This document shows positions 1-6,433 of a DNA stretch of 11,000 bases, piece after piece. The position numbers and the translations under genes are program-made. Below the pieces are notes generated by a model. The model searched no databases. It saw only the letters and a list, made by a program, of their open reading frames with translations, and was not told the origin of the DNA. The stretch is from Pseudomonadota bacterium (GTDB lineage Bacteria > Pseudomonadota > Gammaproteobacteria > Steroidobacterales > Woeseiaceae): the NCBI GenBank assembly GCA_022565135.1, contig JADFKA010000032.1:316-11315 (forward strand), in the 5' to 3' direction. Positions within the stretch are counted from its first letter, which is position 1, and each line of letters opens with the position of its first letter.

Positions 1-296
1 CGAACATGCCGATGTACCCGGCCAATGCCGAAAGCGCAGCACCAATTGCGAAACCGATAGCGGTGGCCCAATCGAGCGCAATTCCCAGCACTAAGAATAG
101 AATGACGCCGACGACGCCGATCGTAAAGTACTGGCGATTCATGTAAGCACTAGCGCCTTCCTGGATCGCTCTTGAGATTTCCTGCATGCGGTCGTTACCG
201 GCCGGCTGCTTGAGAACCCATCGTGTGTATATCACACCAACTAGAAGTGCGAGCACACCCGCACTAATGGCAATCCACAGTGCCATGTCTTTGAGC
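1..296 (-). CDS. hppA: Membrane-bound proton/sodium-pumping pyrophosphatase, N-terminal part (runs off the window)
   Basis: Membrane pyrophosphatases couple hydrolysis of pyrophosphate to pumping of H+ or Na+ across the inner membrane. Only the first 98 or so residues are visible. They show a start (MLKDMALWIAISAG) running straight into a hydrophobic helix (about residues 5-25), a polar stretch containing NDRMQEISRAIQEGASAYMNRQY, typical of this family, and then further hydrophobic helices (about 58-76 and 78-98). The ATG at 294-296 is preceded by AGGAGA (306-311) with 9-nt spacing, which fixes the start. It lies 152 bp downstream of pfp on the same strand, so the pump and the PPi-using glycolytic enzyme may be co-expressed. 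The residues that decide K+ dependence and H+ versus Na+ specificity are outside the window, so the ion is unknown. Confidence 0.9.
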
Positions 297-317
297 ATCA
301 GAGTTTCTCCTGACCCG

Positions 318-346
318 ATTATTTAGGACTTAAGCGTAATCGCCAA
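318..346 (-). promoter_or_regulatory. Possible sigma-70 promoter for hppA
   Basis: Read on the minus strand there is TTGGCG (341-346), a 17-bp spacer and AATAAT (318-323). This is 4/6 and 5/6 agreement with the sigma-70 consensus at ideal spacing. The -10 box ends 21 nt before the hppA start, so the 5' leader would be only about 15 nt, barely including the ribosome binding site. That makes the call uncertain. If real, hppA could be expressed independently of pfp. Confidence 0.3.
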
Positions 347-448
347 TCGTGGCAGCTAAGTGTCACGGTGATGGTTGCGGTCGATTTTGAATTCGTTGCG
401 CAAACTCCCCGACCCATTTGGTGGGCCCCATGCGCAGCGGGCGGCGCA

Positions 449-1711
449 TCATACCATAAATTTTGTCTTTAACCGTCGTGTAACGGAGGCGTTTTTGAGG
501 CGCACGTAGTTCGGTAAGCCATTGATATATGGCGGATAATCCTCACCGCGAATGAGCGGCAACAGGTATCGCCGTGCGGCCTTTGTAATCGAGAAGCCAT
601 CTTTGGAAATGTAGCGGCGAGGCAGCATCTTTTCGCGGTTGGCGATCTTTGCAAGCGGTGTCGCATCAATACGCCAGCGATACGGCTGGTCCGAAACACG
701 CTTGATGACGGGCATGACAGCCGTCTTGCCGTGCAGCGCGAACTGCACGGCGGCGCGACCGACAGCGTAGGCCTGGTCAACGTCGACAGCGGAGGCGATG
801 TGTCGTGCCGAGCGCTGCAAATAATCTGCCACAGCATAGTGGTACTTGTAGCCGAGGTTGTCGCGCACCATGTTTGCGACGACGGCTGCAACACCGCCGA
901 GCTGAGAATGGCCGAATGCATCTCGCGTGCCGGCTTCGGCTAGAAATTTACCGTTGGCGTAGCGAGCACCTTCACTGACAACGATCACGCAATAGCTGTA
1001 TCGATTGACGCATTCGCGAACCCGTTTAAGAAATGCTCGTTTCTTGAACGGTATCTCGGGGAACAGGATGATATGTGGCGCATCCTCCGGATTGTTGCCG
1101 GCAAGTCCGCCCGCGGCAGCGATCCAGCCGGCATGTCGGCCCATGACTTCGAGCACGAAGACCTTGGTTGACGTCTTCGCCATGGACCGCACATCGAGTG
1201 CTGCCTCCATCGTCGATATCGCAACGTATTTCGCAACTGAACCGAAGCCTGGACAGTTGTCGGTGACCGGTAAATCGTTGTCGACTGTCTTCGGAATGCC
1301 AAGGCAGGTAACCGGGTATCCCATGCGTTTGCTGACTATTGATACCTTGAGAGCCGTGTCCATCGAGTCGTTGCCGCCGTTGTAAAAAAAGTAACCGATG
1401 TTATGGGCCTTGAAAACTTCGATCAGGCGCTCGTACTCAGCCCGATTGTCTGCAAGGCTCTTGAGCTTGTAGCGTGCGGATCCGAACGCGCCACCAGGAG
1501 TATGTTTGAGGGCGGCGATCGTTCGCGCCGACTCCTTGTTGGTGTCAATCATGTCTTCTGTCAGTGCGCCGATGATGCCATTGCGACCCGCGTAGACATT
1601 GGCGATCTTGTTGCGATTTTTCCTTGCGGTTTCGATGACGCCGCAGGCCGTTGCATTGATGACGGCCGTTACGCCACCGGACTGGGCATAGAATGCGTTC
1701 ATTGCCGACAT
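449..1711 (-). CDS. pfp: Pyrophosphate-dependent 6-phosphofructokinase
   Basis: This enzyme interconverts fructose 6-phosphate and fructose 1,6-bisphosphate using PPi rather than ATP, in the cytoplasm, and is reversible. The protein has 420 residues and the PFK fold throughout: an N-terminal QSGGVTAVINA loop (10-20), GGNDS (112-116), PKTVDND (140-146, catalytic Asp144 and Asp146), MGRHAG (190-195) and SEG (246-248). By alignment with E. coli PfkA, Asp115 replaces the ATP-type Gly104 and Lys141 replaces Gly124. Those two changes are the accepted signature of PPi specificity. Asn114 sits where ATP-PFKs have Asp103. The start at 1709-1711 has GGGGA about 9 nt upstream; Met4 is an alternative. 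hppA follows 152 bp downstream, which supports a PPi-linked role. An ATP-PFK is unlikely. Confidence 0.93.
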   Translation of the reverse strand: MSAMNAFYAQSGGVTAVINATACGVIETARKNRNKIANVYAGRNGIIGALTEDMIDTNKESARTIAALKHTPGGAFGSARYKLKSLADNRAEYERLIEVFKAHNIGYFFYNGGNDSMDTALKVSIVSKRMGYPVTCLGIPKTVDNDLPVTDNCPGFGSVAKYVAISTMEAALDVRSMAKTSTKVFVLEVMGRHAGWIAAAGGLAGNNPEDAPHIILFPEIPFKKRAFLKRVRECVNRYSYCVIVVSEGARYANGKFLAEAGTRDAFGHSQLGGVAAVVANMVRDNLGYKYHYAVADYLQRSARHIASAVDVDQAYAVGRAAVQFALHGKTAVMPVIKRVSDQPYRWRIDATPLAKIANREKMLPRRYISKDGFSITKAARRYLLPLIRGEDYPPYINGLPNYVRLKNASVTRRLKTKFMV

Positions 1712-2053
1712 GATTCTTGTTCCCCGGCGTATTATTCAAAGCGGGTGAGCATAGCGGAAACGCCGTCATTGAGCATCGGCAGATGCCACCTGGCCGATTG
1801 ACCTATTGCGGCATTGTCGGTAGCGTACCTCGCCGGCCATCCAGTGGCGGCGGCCGGTACTATTGGCAACAAGCCCGGATTATTCATGAATACATTCGCG
1901 CCCTTGCTTGATCCTTGTCCGTACACGAGATTTTCCTCGCTCGGGAATACACGCTGGTATTCCGGTCGATCGGAAATTCCCGTATACGGACAATGCTCTG
2001 CGCAATCATCGCGAATATTCATGAACAGTCCGGTCTAGAAAGAGAACGAATTC
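1712..2053. other. Divergent intergenic region between pfp and adk
   Basis: This 342-bp stretch separates the divergent starts of pfp and adk. Short frames in it do not resemble proteins and are unlikely to be genes. The left part (1712-1873) should hold the pfp promoter, but I see no convincing -35/-10 pair. It contains a GC-rich inverted repeat, CCGGCC (1833-1838) with GGCCGG (1852-1857), flanked by GTAC on both sides. The right part (1874-2033) is the large nested inverted repeat listed separately. The last 20 bp lead into adk, with only a weak ribosome binding site (AAAGAGAA). Confidence 0.7.
1874..2033. repeat. 160-bp nested imperfect inverted repeat (MITE-like or cruciform element)
   Basis: Three pairs of arms share one centre near 1954. 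The outer pair is CCGGATTATTCATGAATA... (from 1875) against the reverse complement of the segment ending ...TTCATGAACAGTCCGG (2033), followed on both sides by TTCGCG after a 2-nt length difference. The middle pair is 1915-1936 against 1972-1993, 19 of 22 positions matching. The inner pair is GGAATAC (1944-1950) against GTATTCC (1957-1963), perfect, with a 6-nt loop. The arms from about 1901 to 1914 are unpaired. There is no open reading frame of note and no clear target duplication. It resembles a non-autonomous terminal-inverted-repeat element or a REP-type palindrome. It ends 20 bp before adk, so it probably lies in the adk leader or promoter. Element identity is inference; the arms are directly visible. 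Confidence 0.75.
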
Positions 2054-2695
2054 ATGCGCATTGTTTTAATCGGCGCGCCCGGTTCCGGTAAGGGCACGCA
2101 GGCCAAAAAACTGATGGCTGACAGAAATATTCCGCAGATCTCGACGGGAGACATGCTGCGTGAAGCGGTTGCGGCCGGTACGCGATTCGGCCAACAGGCC
2201 AAGTCGATAATGGAAGCCGGAAATCTGGTGTCCGACGACATCATGCTCGGCATCATCAGCGAGCGACTCGCGCAGCCAGACGTAGCTGAGGGATTCATAC
2301 TCGATGGCTTTCCACGCACGGGGCAGCAGGCCCTCGATCTTGAAGAACTTCTGGATCAGCTCGGCACGCCTCTCGATACGGCCATACTCATGGATGTCGA
2401 TTCTGAGGTGTTAATGAAACGCCTAACAGGGCGCAGGACCTGTTCGTTGACAGGCAAATTACTCAATGTCTATTTCTCGACGCAGGCAGAGCTCGATGAG
2501 TGCACCAACGCAGGTGGCGAATTGATACATCGCGAGGATGACAACGAGGAAGTTATCCGCACTCGCCTCGACGTGTATCGGCAACAGACGGAGCCGCTGG
2601 TCGAATTCTATGCGCGGCGCAATCAATTGAAGACGATTGATGCCGATGGTTCAATCGATGCCATATATGAGCGCATGCTCGAAGCTGTGAGCTGA
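2054..2695 (+). CDS. adk: Adenylate kinase
   Basis: Adk catalyses ATP + AMP to 2 ADP in the cytoplasm and sets the adenylate energy balance. The 213-residue protein is of the long, LID-containing type. It has the P-loop GAPGSGKGT (7-15, Lys13), the AMP-binding STGDMLR (30-36), DGFPRT (84-89), and a LID of about residues 123-160 (GRRTC...ECTNAGGEL) followed by REDDNEEVIRTRL. At the four positions that bind zinc in Gram-positive enzymes it has Cys130, Thr133, Cys150 and Ala153. Half the cysteine tetrad is therefore present and zinc binding is doubtful. The start MRIVLIGAPGSGKGT matches the family start exactly, though the ribosome binding site is weak (AAAGAGAA). The gene converges on rnd 46 bp downstream. 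Pyrophosphate metabolism next door (pfp, hppA) is a thematically related energy-metabolism neighbour. Confidence 0.97.
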   Translation: MRIVLIGAPGSGKGTQAKKLMADRNIPQISTGDMLREAVAAGTRFGQQAKSIMEAGNLVSDDIMLGIISERLAQPDVAEGFILDGFPRTGQQALDLEELLDQLGTPLDTAILMDVDSEVLMKRLTGRRTCSLTGKLLNVYFSTQAELDECTNAGGELIHREDDNEEVIRTRLDVYRQQTEPLVEFYARRNQLKTIDADGSIDAIYERMLEAVS

Positions 2696-2708
2696 CATCT
2701 CGGTAAGC

Positions 2709-2730
2709 AGCCTGCTGGTGGAAGCGGGCT
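2709..2730. terminator. Hairpin between convergent adk and rnd, possible bidirectional terminator
   Basis: AGCCTGCT (2709-2716) pairs with AGCGGGCT (2723-2730) around a 6-nt loop. All eight positions pair if one U-G wobble is allowed on the plus-strand RNA. It lies in the 46-bp gap between the two stop codons, where a shared terminator is expected. There is no good T tract on either side (AATTCCTCCT on the plus strand), so intrinsic termination would be weak. Confidence 0.4.
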
Positions 2731-2741
2731 AACAATTCCTC

Positions 2742-3842
2742 CTACAGCATTTGTAAAATTTGTTCTCCGATTACGTCGTGGCGCCAGCCGTTGAGCAATC
2801 GCGAATCGCGAGCGCCGCTCAAGATTACCGCGGACAGATCTTTTTTTGAGGCAAGGGTCTCGGCGGCGAGACCCAGATTAGCAGCGCATTCGGCGACATG
2901 ATTTTGAATTTGCTTTAACAGCACTTTTTGCGCCTCGTCCGGTGCGGTTGGTGGCGTATAGTCGTCGTCATCAGCATTGGACAGGGCAATGATTTCGATG
3001 ATTGTCTTGCCGGCACGACGGATGAGTCCGGGCGAAAGTCCCTCGAAATCCTGCAGCTCTTCAATTCTCGCTGGTAGCTTGAAAGCAAGGTCAATCAATA
3101 CAGAATCCCGGGCGACCCATTGCCGCGGGCGATTTGATCGCAAGGCCAGCGATTCGCGCCAAGCGGCAAGGCTAACCGCTGCGGACCTGCGCCGACCGCG
3201 CAAGTTTCTTGCGCCTTTTAGTCGATCTATGGCCAGACTTGGATCGATGTCATAAAGATCCGGGTTGAGCAATCGCGCCGAATCCTCTTCGGCCCAGTGG
3301 AGTCGGCTTTGTCGGTCCAGGCTTTCCGCCAAAGCGTCGTAGGCCGGTAACAAGTATTCAACGTCTTCGGCCGCGTATTGCAGCAATGCGTCGGTTAACG
3401 GTCGCTTCGACCAATCCGCGCGCGTGTGTGACTTGGCGATTTCAACGCCGAACAGCTCATTAGTGAGATTTGCATACCCTAGCTGCGGTGCGTAGCCGAG
3501 AAGGCCCGCCGCGATCTGCGTGTCGAATATGTATTTTGGCATGAGCTGTGATGTCTGGTAGACGACCTCAATGTCCTGGCGTGCGGAATGTACGATCCAG
3601 GTTCTGTCCGTTGCGCACTCCCAAAAAGAACGCATGTCGTCGCTTGCGAGCGGGTCGACGCAGTAAATGTCGTCATTCATTGCGATCTGGATGAGACACA
3701 ATTCAGCGAAAAAAGTCTTCTCACGCATGAATTCTGTGTCAACACCAATACAGTCATGGTGGATTAGATCAGCACTTAATGTGTCAGGTCGATCGACTAA
3801 CGTATATGCAGACATAAGTTCGAGGGGTGGCTCTGAACCCAT
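2742..3842 (-). CDS. rnd: Ribonuclease D (3'-5' exoribonuclease)
   Basis: RNase D trims 3' ends of tRNA precursors and other stable RNAs. I place the start at 3840-3842 (MGSEPPLEL, 366 residues, about the family length). It has AAGGTGA 5 nt upstream, and a longer reading frame to 3941 would overlap the divergent gene. Met10 (3813-3815) is an alternative. The DEDD exonuclease domain is complete: VDTEF (Asp35, Glu37), HSARQDIE (Asp90) and the YAAED motif (Tyr156, Asp160) of the DEDDy type. An HRDC domain follows at about 205-285 (RNLRGRRRSAAVSLAAWRE...), then a second helical C-terminal domain ending in RLLNGWRHDVIGEQIL. It is convergent with adk and divergent from the membrane-protein gene. 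Confidence 0.93.
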   Translation of the reverse strand: MGSEPPLELMSAYTLVDRPDTLSADLIHHDCIGVDTEFMREKTFFAELCLIQIAMNDDIYCVDPLASDDMRSFWECATDRTWIVHSARQDIEVVYQTSQLMPKYIFDTQIAAGLLGYAPQLGYANLTNELFGVEIAKSHTRADWSKRPLTDALLQYAAEDVEYLLPAYDALAESLDRQSRLHWAEEDSARLLNPDLYDIDPSLAIDRLKGARNLRGRRRSAAVSLAAWRESLALRSNRPRQWVARDSVLIDLAFKLPARIEELQDFEGLSPGLIRRAGKTIIEIIALSNADDDDYTPPTAPDEAQKVLLKQIQNHVAECAANLGLAAETLASKKDLSAVILSGARDSRLLNGWRHDVIGEQILQML

Positions 3843-3868
3843 CAAGATCACCTTGATGGAGTTCTGGT

Positions 3869-3880
3869 TTCGGATCCGAA
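3869..3880. promoter_or_regulatory. Perfect 12-bp palindrome in a divergent intergenic gap, candidate operator
   Basis: TTCGGATCCGAA is its own reverse complement. It sits in the 50-bp gap between the rnd start (3842) and the membrane-protein start (3893), 12 bp upstream of the latter. A second, looser inverted repeat, ATCAAG...CTTGAT (3841-3857), overlaps the rnd ribosome binding site. The position suits a dimeric regulator acting on one or both genes, but no regulator is known and chance is possible. Confidence 0.3.
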
Positions 3881-3892
3881 GGTTAACATGCG

Positions 3893-4435
3893 ATGATTGC
3901 CACTTCCGACTGGTCGACAGCGCGCCTAAAATTGCTGCCACTTCTCAAAACACTGTTTGACATCACATTACTACGCAAAGGACCGGAGGACATTCCGCGT
4001 TCGGTCGTAATGTTGATCATGAATGTTGCGCTGTGGCTGTTTTCCGCACTGGCCGCGCTCGCATTGATCGAGCGTTTCGACGATGCGGATTTTTTTCTTG
4101 GACTATTCAGCGGCACGGTCGGTATTCTTTGCTACGCGGGGCTCGTCATTCTTGCCGGCCAGCCAGACCGGCTGCTACAGACAATCTCGGCGGTAATTGG
4201 TTGCGGCGCGCTGATCACGTTGGTATTTGTTGTTGAGTACGTATTGCTGACGCCGTTCATTGGCGAGGGATGGGCGGGCCTGATCGCAACCCTGATCCTG
4301 TTCTGGTCCGTACCTGTCGAAGGGCATATCATTGCCAGCGCAATCGATCGTCACTGGTATGTCGGCATACTGTTGGCTGTGACCGTCTTCGGCTTGCAGT
4401 ATTTCATCAACTCGCTGGTAGCGTCTGTGCCCTGA
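3893..4435 (+). CDS. Uncharacterised five-helix inner-membrane protein upstream of mpl
   Basis: I cannot assign a function. The 180-residue protein has a short amphipathic cytoplasmic-looking N-terminus with LFDITLLRKGPEDIPRS (21-37), then about five hydrophobic segments: 37-60, 67-88, 97-119, 127-149 and 155-176. There is no signal peptide, catalytic motif or soluble domain. The LLRKGPEDIPRS stretch just before the first helix looks like a conserved family signature, and the overall shape recalls small Yip1-like multi-helix membrane proteins; this is impression only. The start at 3893 has GAAGG 10 nt upstream, and an earlier ATG at 3888 is closed at once by TGA. The stop is 8 nt before mpl, so the two are very likely co-transcribed, which hints at an envelope role. 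Confidence 0.8.
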   Translation: MIATSDWSTARLKLLPLLKTLFDITLLRKGPEDIPRSVVMLIMNVALWLFSALAALALIERFDDADFFLGLFSGTVGILCYAGLVILAGQPDRLLQTISAVIGCGALITLVFVVEYVLLTPFIGEGWAGLIATLILFWSVPVEGHIIASAIDRHWYVGILLAVTVFGLQYFINSLVASVP

Positions 4436-4443
4436 AGAGTCGT

Positions 4444-5811
4444 ATGCACATACACATACTCGGAATTTGTGGAACATTCATGGGCGGCGTAGCTGCGCTC
4501 GCCAGAGCAGCTGGCTTCAAAGTCACAGGTTGTGACGGCGATGTTTACCCGCCAATGAGTACGCAGCTCAAGGACCTGGGCATCGAGATTCACAAAGGAT
4601 TTGATGCCGCACAGCTCGACATCAAGCCGGACTGCGTCGTCGTCGGTAATGTCATGAGTCGTGGCATGGAAGTCGTCGAGGCTATGCTCGACCGTGGCCT
4701 GCCGTATACATCAGGTCCGCGGTGGCTTGCCGATAATGTGCTGCAGGGTCGGCATGTACTGGCCGTTGCGGGTACTCACGGCAAGACAACGACGGCGAGC
4801 ATGCTGGCGTGGATACTGCACGACACAGGTTTGGCACCCGGATTCCTGATCGGCGGCATTCCGACCAACTTTGGTGTTTCGGCAAGCTTCGGAGACTCCA
4901 AATATTTTGTTGTCGAGGCCGACGAATACGACACGGCATTTTTTGACAAGCGTGCCAAGTTTGTCCACTACAGTCCCAATACGCTCGTGCTGAATAACCT
5001 CGAGTATGATCACGCCGATATCTTTGAAAATATCGACGCTATTCTATGGCAATTTCATCAGATGCTGCGCACTGTGCCGGGCGCGGGCCGTGTGATCATG
5101 AATTCGCTGGACGAGAACCTACTCAAGGTCATCGAAATGGGTTGTTGGACGCCAGTCGAAACCTTCGCGCTCGACAATACGGCTCAGTGGAGCGCAACGT
5201 TTGTAGATTCAGCTGAACGACGCATCAGCGTTCGGAATCCGGCAGAGGAGTCGGGCGAAGTTCGCTGGAAACTAGGCGGTCGACACAACCTGGAAAATGC
5301 GTTGGCCGCAATTGCTGCTGCGCAATCGGCCGGCGTGTCATTGCAGCAAGCGTTAGATGCCATGTCACGATTCGAGGGCGTCAAACGGCGCATGGAGCGC
5401 ACCGCGACAGTGGGCGACATCGCGATCTACGATGACTTCGCTCATCATCCGACGGCAATTCGCCGTACAGTCGCTGCTATGAAACGGCGCTACCCAGGGC
5501 AACGCATCGTCGTCGCTATCGATCCTCGCTCCAACACGATGAAGCTCGGTGTGCACAATGCCGCGTTGGCCGCCTCACTTGCGGACGCAGATGTTGTCTG
5601 GATGTACCAACCTGCCGATATGGATGAGGGCTTCGCCGCGTCCCTGGCGCCCTTGGCAGACCGGCTTCACTCATTTGATGATTACGACAAGCTGGTGACG
5701 GATATGGCGGGCAAAGTGCTTTCCGGTGACCAGGTGATTTTCATGAGCAACGGTGGTTTTGGGGCTGCCCGCCAGACATTGACCGCCGTACTGCAGCGTA
5801 CGCGTAGCTGA
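4444..5811 (+). CDS. mpl: UDP-N-acetylmuramate:L-alanyl-gamma-D-glutamyl-meso-diaminopimelate ligase
   Basis: Mpl attaches recycled murein tripeptide (L-Ala-gamma-D-Glu-mesoDAP) to UDP-MurNAc, using ATP, in the cytoplasm. It short-cuts the MurC/D/E steps during cell-wall recycling. The 455-residue length matches the family. The N-terminal Rossmann domain opens with HILGICGTFMGG (4-15). The central ATPase domain has AGTHGKTTT (109-117), VEADEYDT (157-164) and NLEYDHADIF (185-194). GRHNLENALAA (279-289) and DDFAHHPTAI (330-339) mark the junction with the C-terminal domain, which has DPRSNTMKLG (360-369). FMGGVA plus the LEYDHADIF segment favours Mpl over MurC. The ATG at 4444 has GAAGAG upstream and matches the family N-terminus; the frame is open further upstream to 4270, but that part overlaps the membrane-protein gene. 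Confidence 0.96.
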   Translation: MHIHILGICGTFMGGVAALARAAGFKVTGCDGDVYPPMSTQLKDLGIEIHKGFDAAQLDIKPDCVVVGNVMSRGMEVVEAMLDRGLPYTSGPRWLADNVLQGRHVLAVAGTHGKTTTASMLAWILHDTGLAPGFLIGGIPTNFGVSASFGDSKYFVVEADEYDTAFFDKRAKFVHYSPNTLVLNNLEYDHADIFENIDAILWQFHQMLRTVPGAGRVIMNSLDENLLKVIEMGCWTPVETFALDNTAQWSATFVDSAERRISVRNPAEESGEVRWKLGGRHNLENALAAIAAAQSAGVSLQQALDAMSRFEGVKRRMERTATVGDIAIYDDFAHHPTAIRRTVAAMKRRYPGQRIVVAIDPRSNTMKLGVHNAALAASLADADVVWMYQPADMDEGFAASLAPLADRLHSFDDYDKLVTDMAGKVLSGDQVIFMSNGGFGAARQTLTAVLQRTRS

Positions 5812-5853
5812 ACGTCACAGCACGTCTATACTTAGAGTTTGCTGCAGTGACGT
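5812..5853. repeat. Inverted repeat between mpl and the LON-domain gene
   Basis: ACGTCAC (5812-5818), right after the mpl stop, is repeated inverted as GTGACGT (5847-5853), 10 bp before the next start. The following AGC/GCA bases extend the pairing with one mismatch. The 28-nt interior contains TATACT (5827-5832), a fair -10 box, but no matching -35. It could be an operator flanking a promoter or a weak attenuator-like stem; neither is demonstrated. Confidence 0.3.
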
Positions 5854-5863
5854 AGGGCGGGTC

Positions 5864-6433
5864 GTGCAAATTCCGCTGTTTCCTTTAAGTACCGTGTTGT
5901 TTCCGGGTGGCCCGTTGCCGCTGCGGATTTTCGAGCCACGTTACCTGGACTTGATCAGCAGCTGTCTGAGGAATGAATCTTCTTTTGGCGTTTTATTAAT
6001 TCGCGAAGGCGGTGAGACTGGTCCCGCGACGACCTACAGTACGGGCACACTTGCGCGCATAACCGATTGGTACCAGGGAAGCGACGGACTCCTTGGCGTC
6101 ACAGCGGTCGGTGAGCGTAGGTTTCGACTGACATCGAGTCATCAGCAGGCAAATGGGCTCAGCATAGGCGAGGTTGAAGTCTTGCCAGATGAGCCGACGA
6201 TGCCGTTGCCGGACGAGTATCGTGTGATGGCGAAAATTCTGGCAGGCGTGCTTGATGATCTGGGTCGCCTTTACGAATCTCTCGAAAGGCATTACGACGA
6301 TGCAGGTTGGGTTTCTGCCCGATTCGTGGAAATTCTGCCGATTGCGCTCGAAAAAAAACAACAATGTCTTGAAAACGGTGATCCTGTCGAACGCTTGAAG
6401 ATCGTGCGCGACTTGCTGCATAAGGATATGTAG
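5864..6433 (+). CDS. Stand-alone LON substrate-binding-domain protein
   Basis: The 189-residue protein is the N-terminal (LON/PUA-like) domain of Lon protease on its own, the COG2802 type. It opens with IPLFPLSTVLFPGGPLPLRIFEPRYLDLI (3-31), the classic LON-domain start. FGVLLIREG (41-49), GTLARITDW (61-69), GLLGVTAVGERRF (75-87) and a helical bundle to the C-terminus follow. No AAA+ ATPase or serine-lysine protease domain is present. The exact role of these solo proteins is not known; a substrate or partner-binding adaptor role is inferred from the domain. The start is GTG at 5864, behind GGGCGGG, and gives the family-typical N-terminus. It follows mpl after 52 bp, perhaps with its own promoter. 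Its stop codon lies within the palindrome shared with hemL. Confidence 0.88.
   Translation: MQIPLFPLSTVLFPGGPLPLRIFEPRYLDLISSCLRNESSFGVLLIREGGETGPATTYSTGTLARITDWYQGSDGLLGVTAVGERRFRLTSSHQQANGLSIGEVEVLPDEPTMPLPDEYRVMAKILAGVLDDLGRLYESLERHYDDAGWVSARFVEILPIALEKKQQCLENGDPVERLKIVRDLLHKDM

Noticed and set aside
430..449. Hairpin ATGCGC...GCGCAT just after the pfp stop as an intrinsic terminator
   Set aside because: The stem is only 6 bp with an 8-nt loop and no T tract follows on the minus strand; hppA lies beyond it on the same strand.
1814..2038. Small plus-strand frame across the pfp-adk gap as a short protein
   Set aside because: It runs through the inverted repeat, has no ribosome binding site or recognisable sequence, and is matched by an antisense frame as expected for a palindrome.
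3843..3941. Longer RNase D start at 3941
   Set aside because: It would overlap the divergent membrane-protein gene, adds residues unlike the family, and a better start with AAGGTGA exists at 3842.
4270..4443. Upstream extension of the mpl frame
   Set aside because: It overlaps the membrane-protein coding region in another frame, and the Mpl family begins at MHIHILGICGTFMGG.
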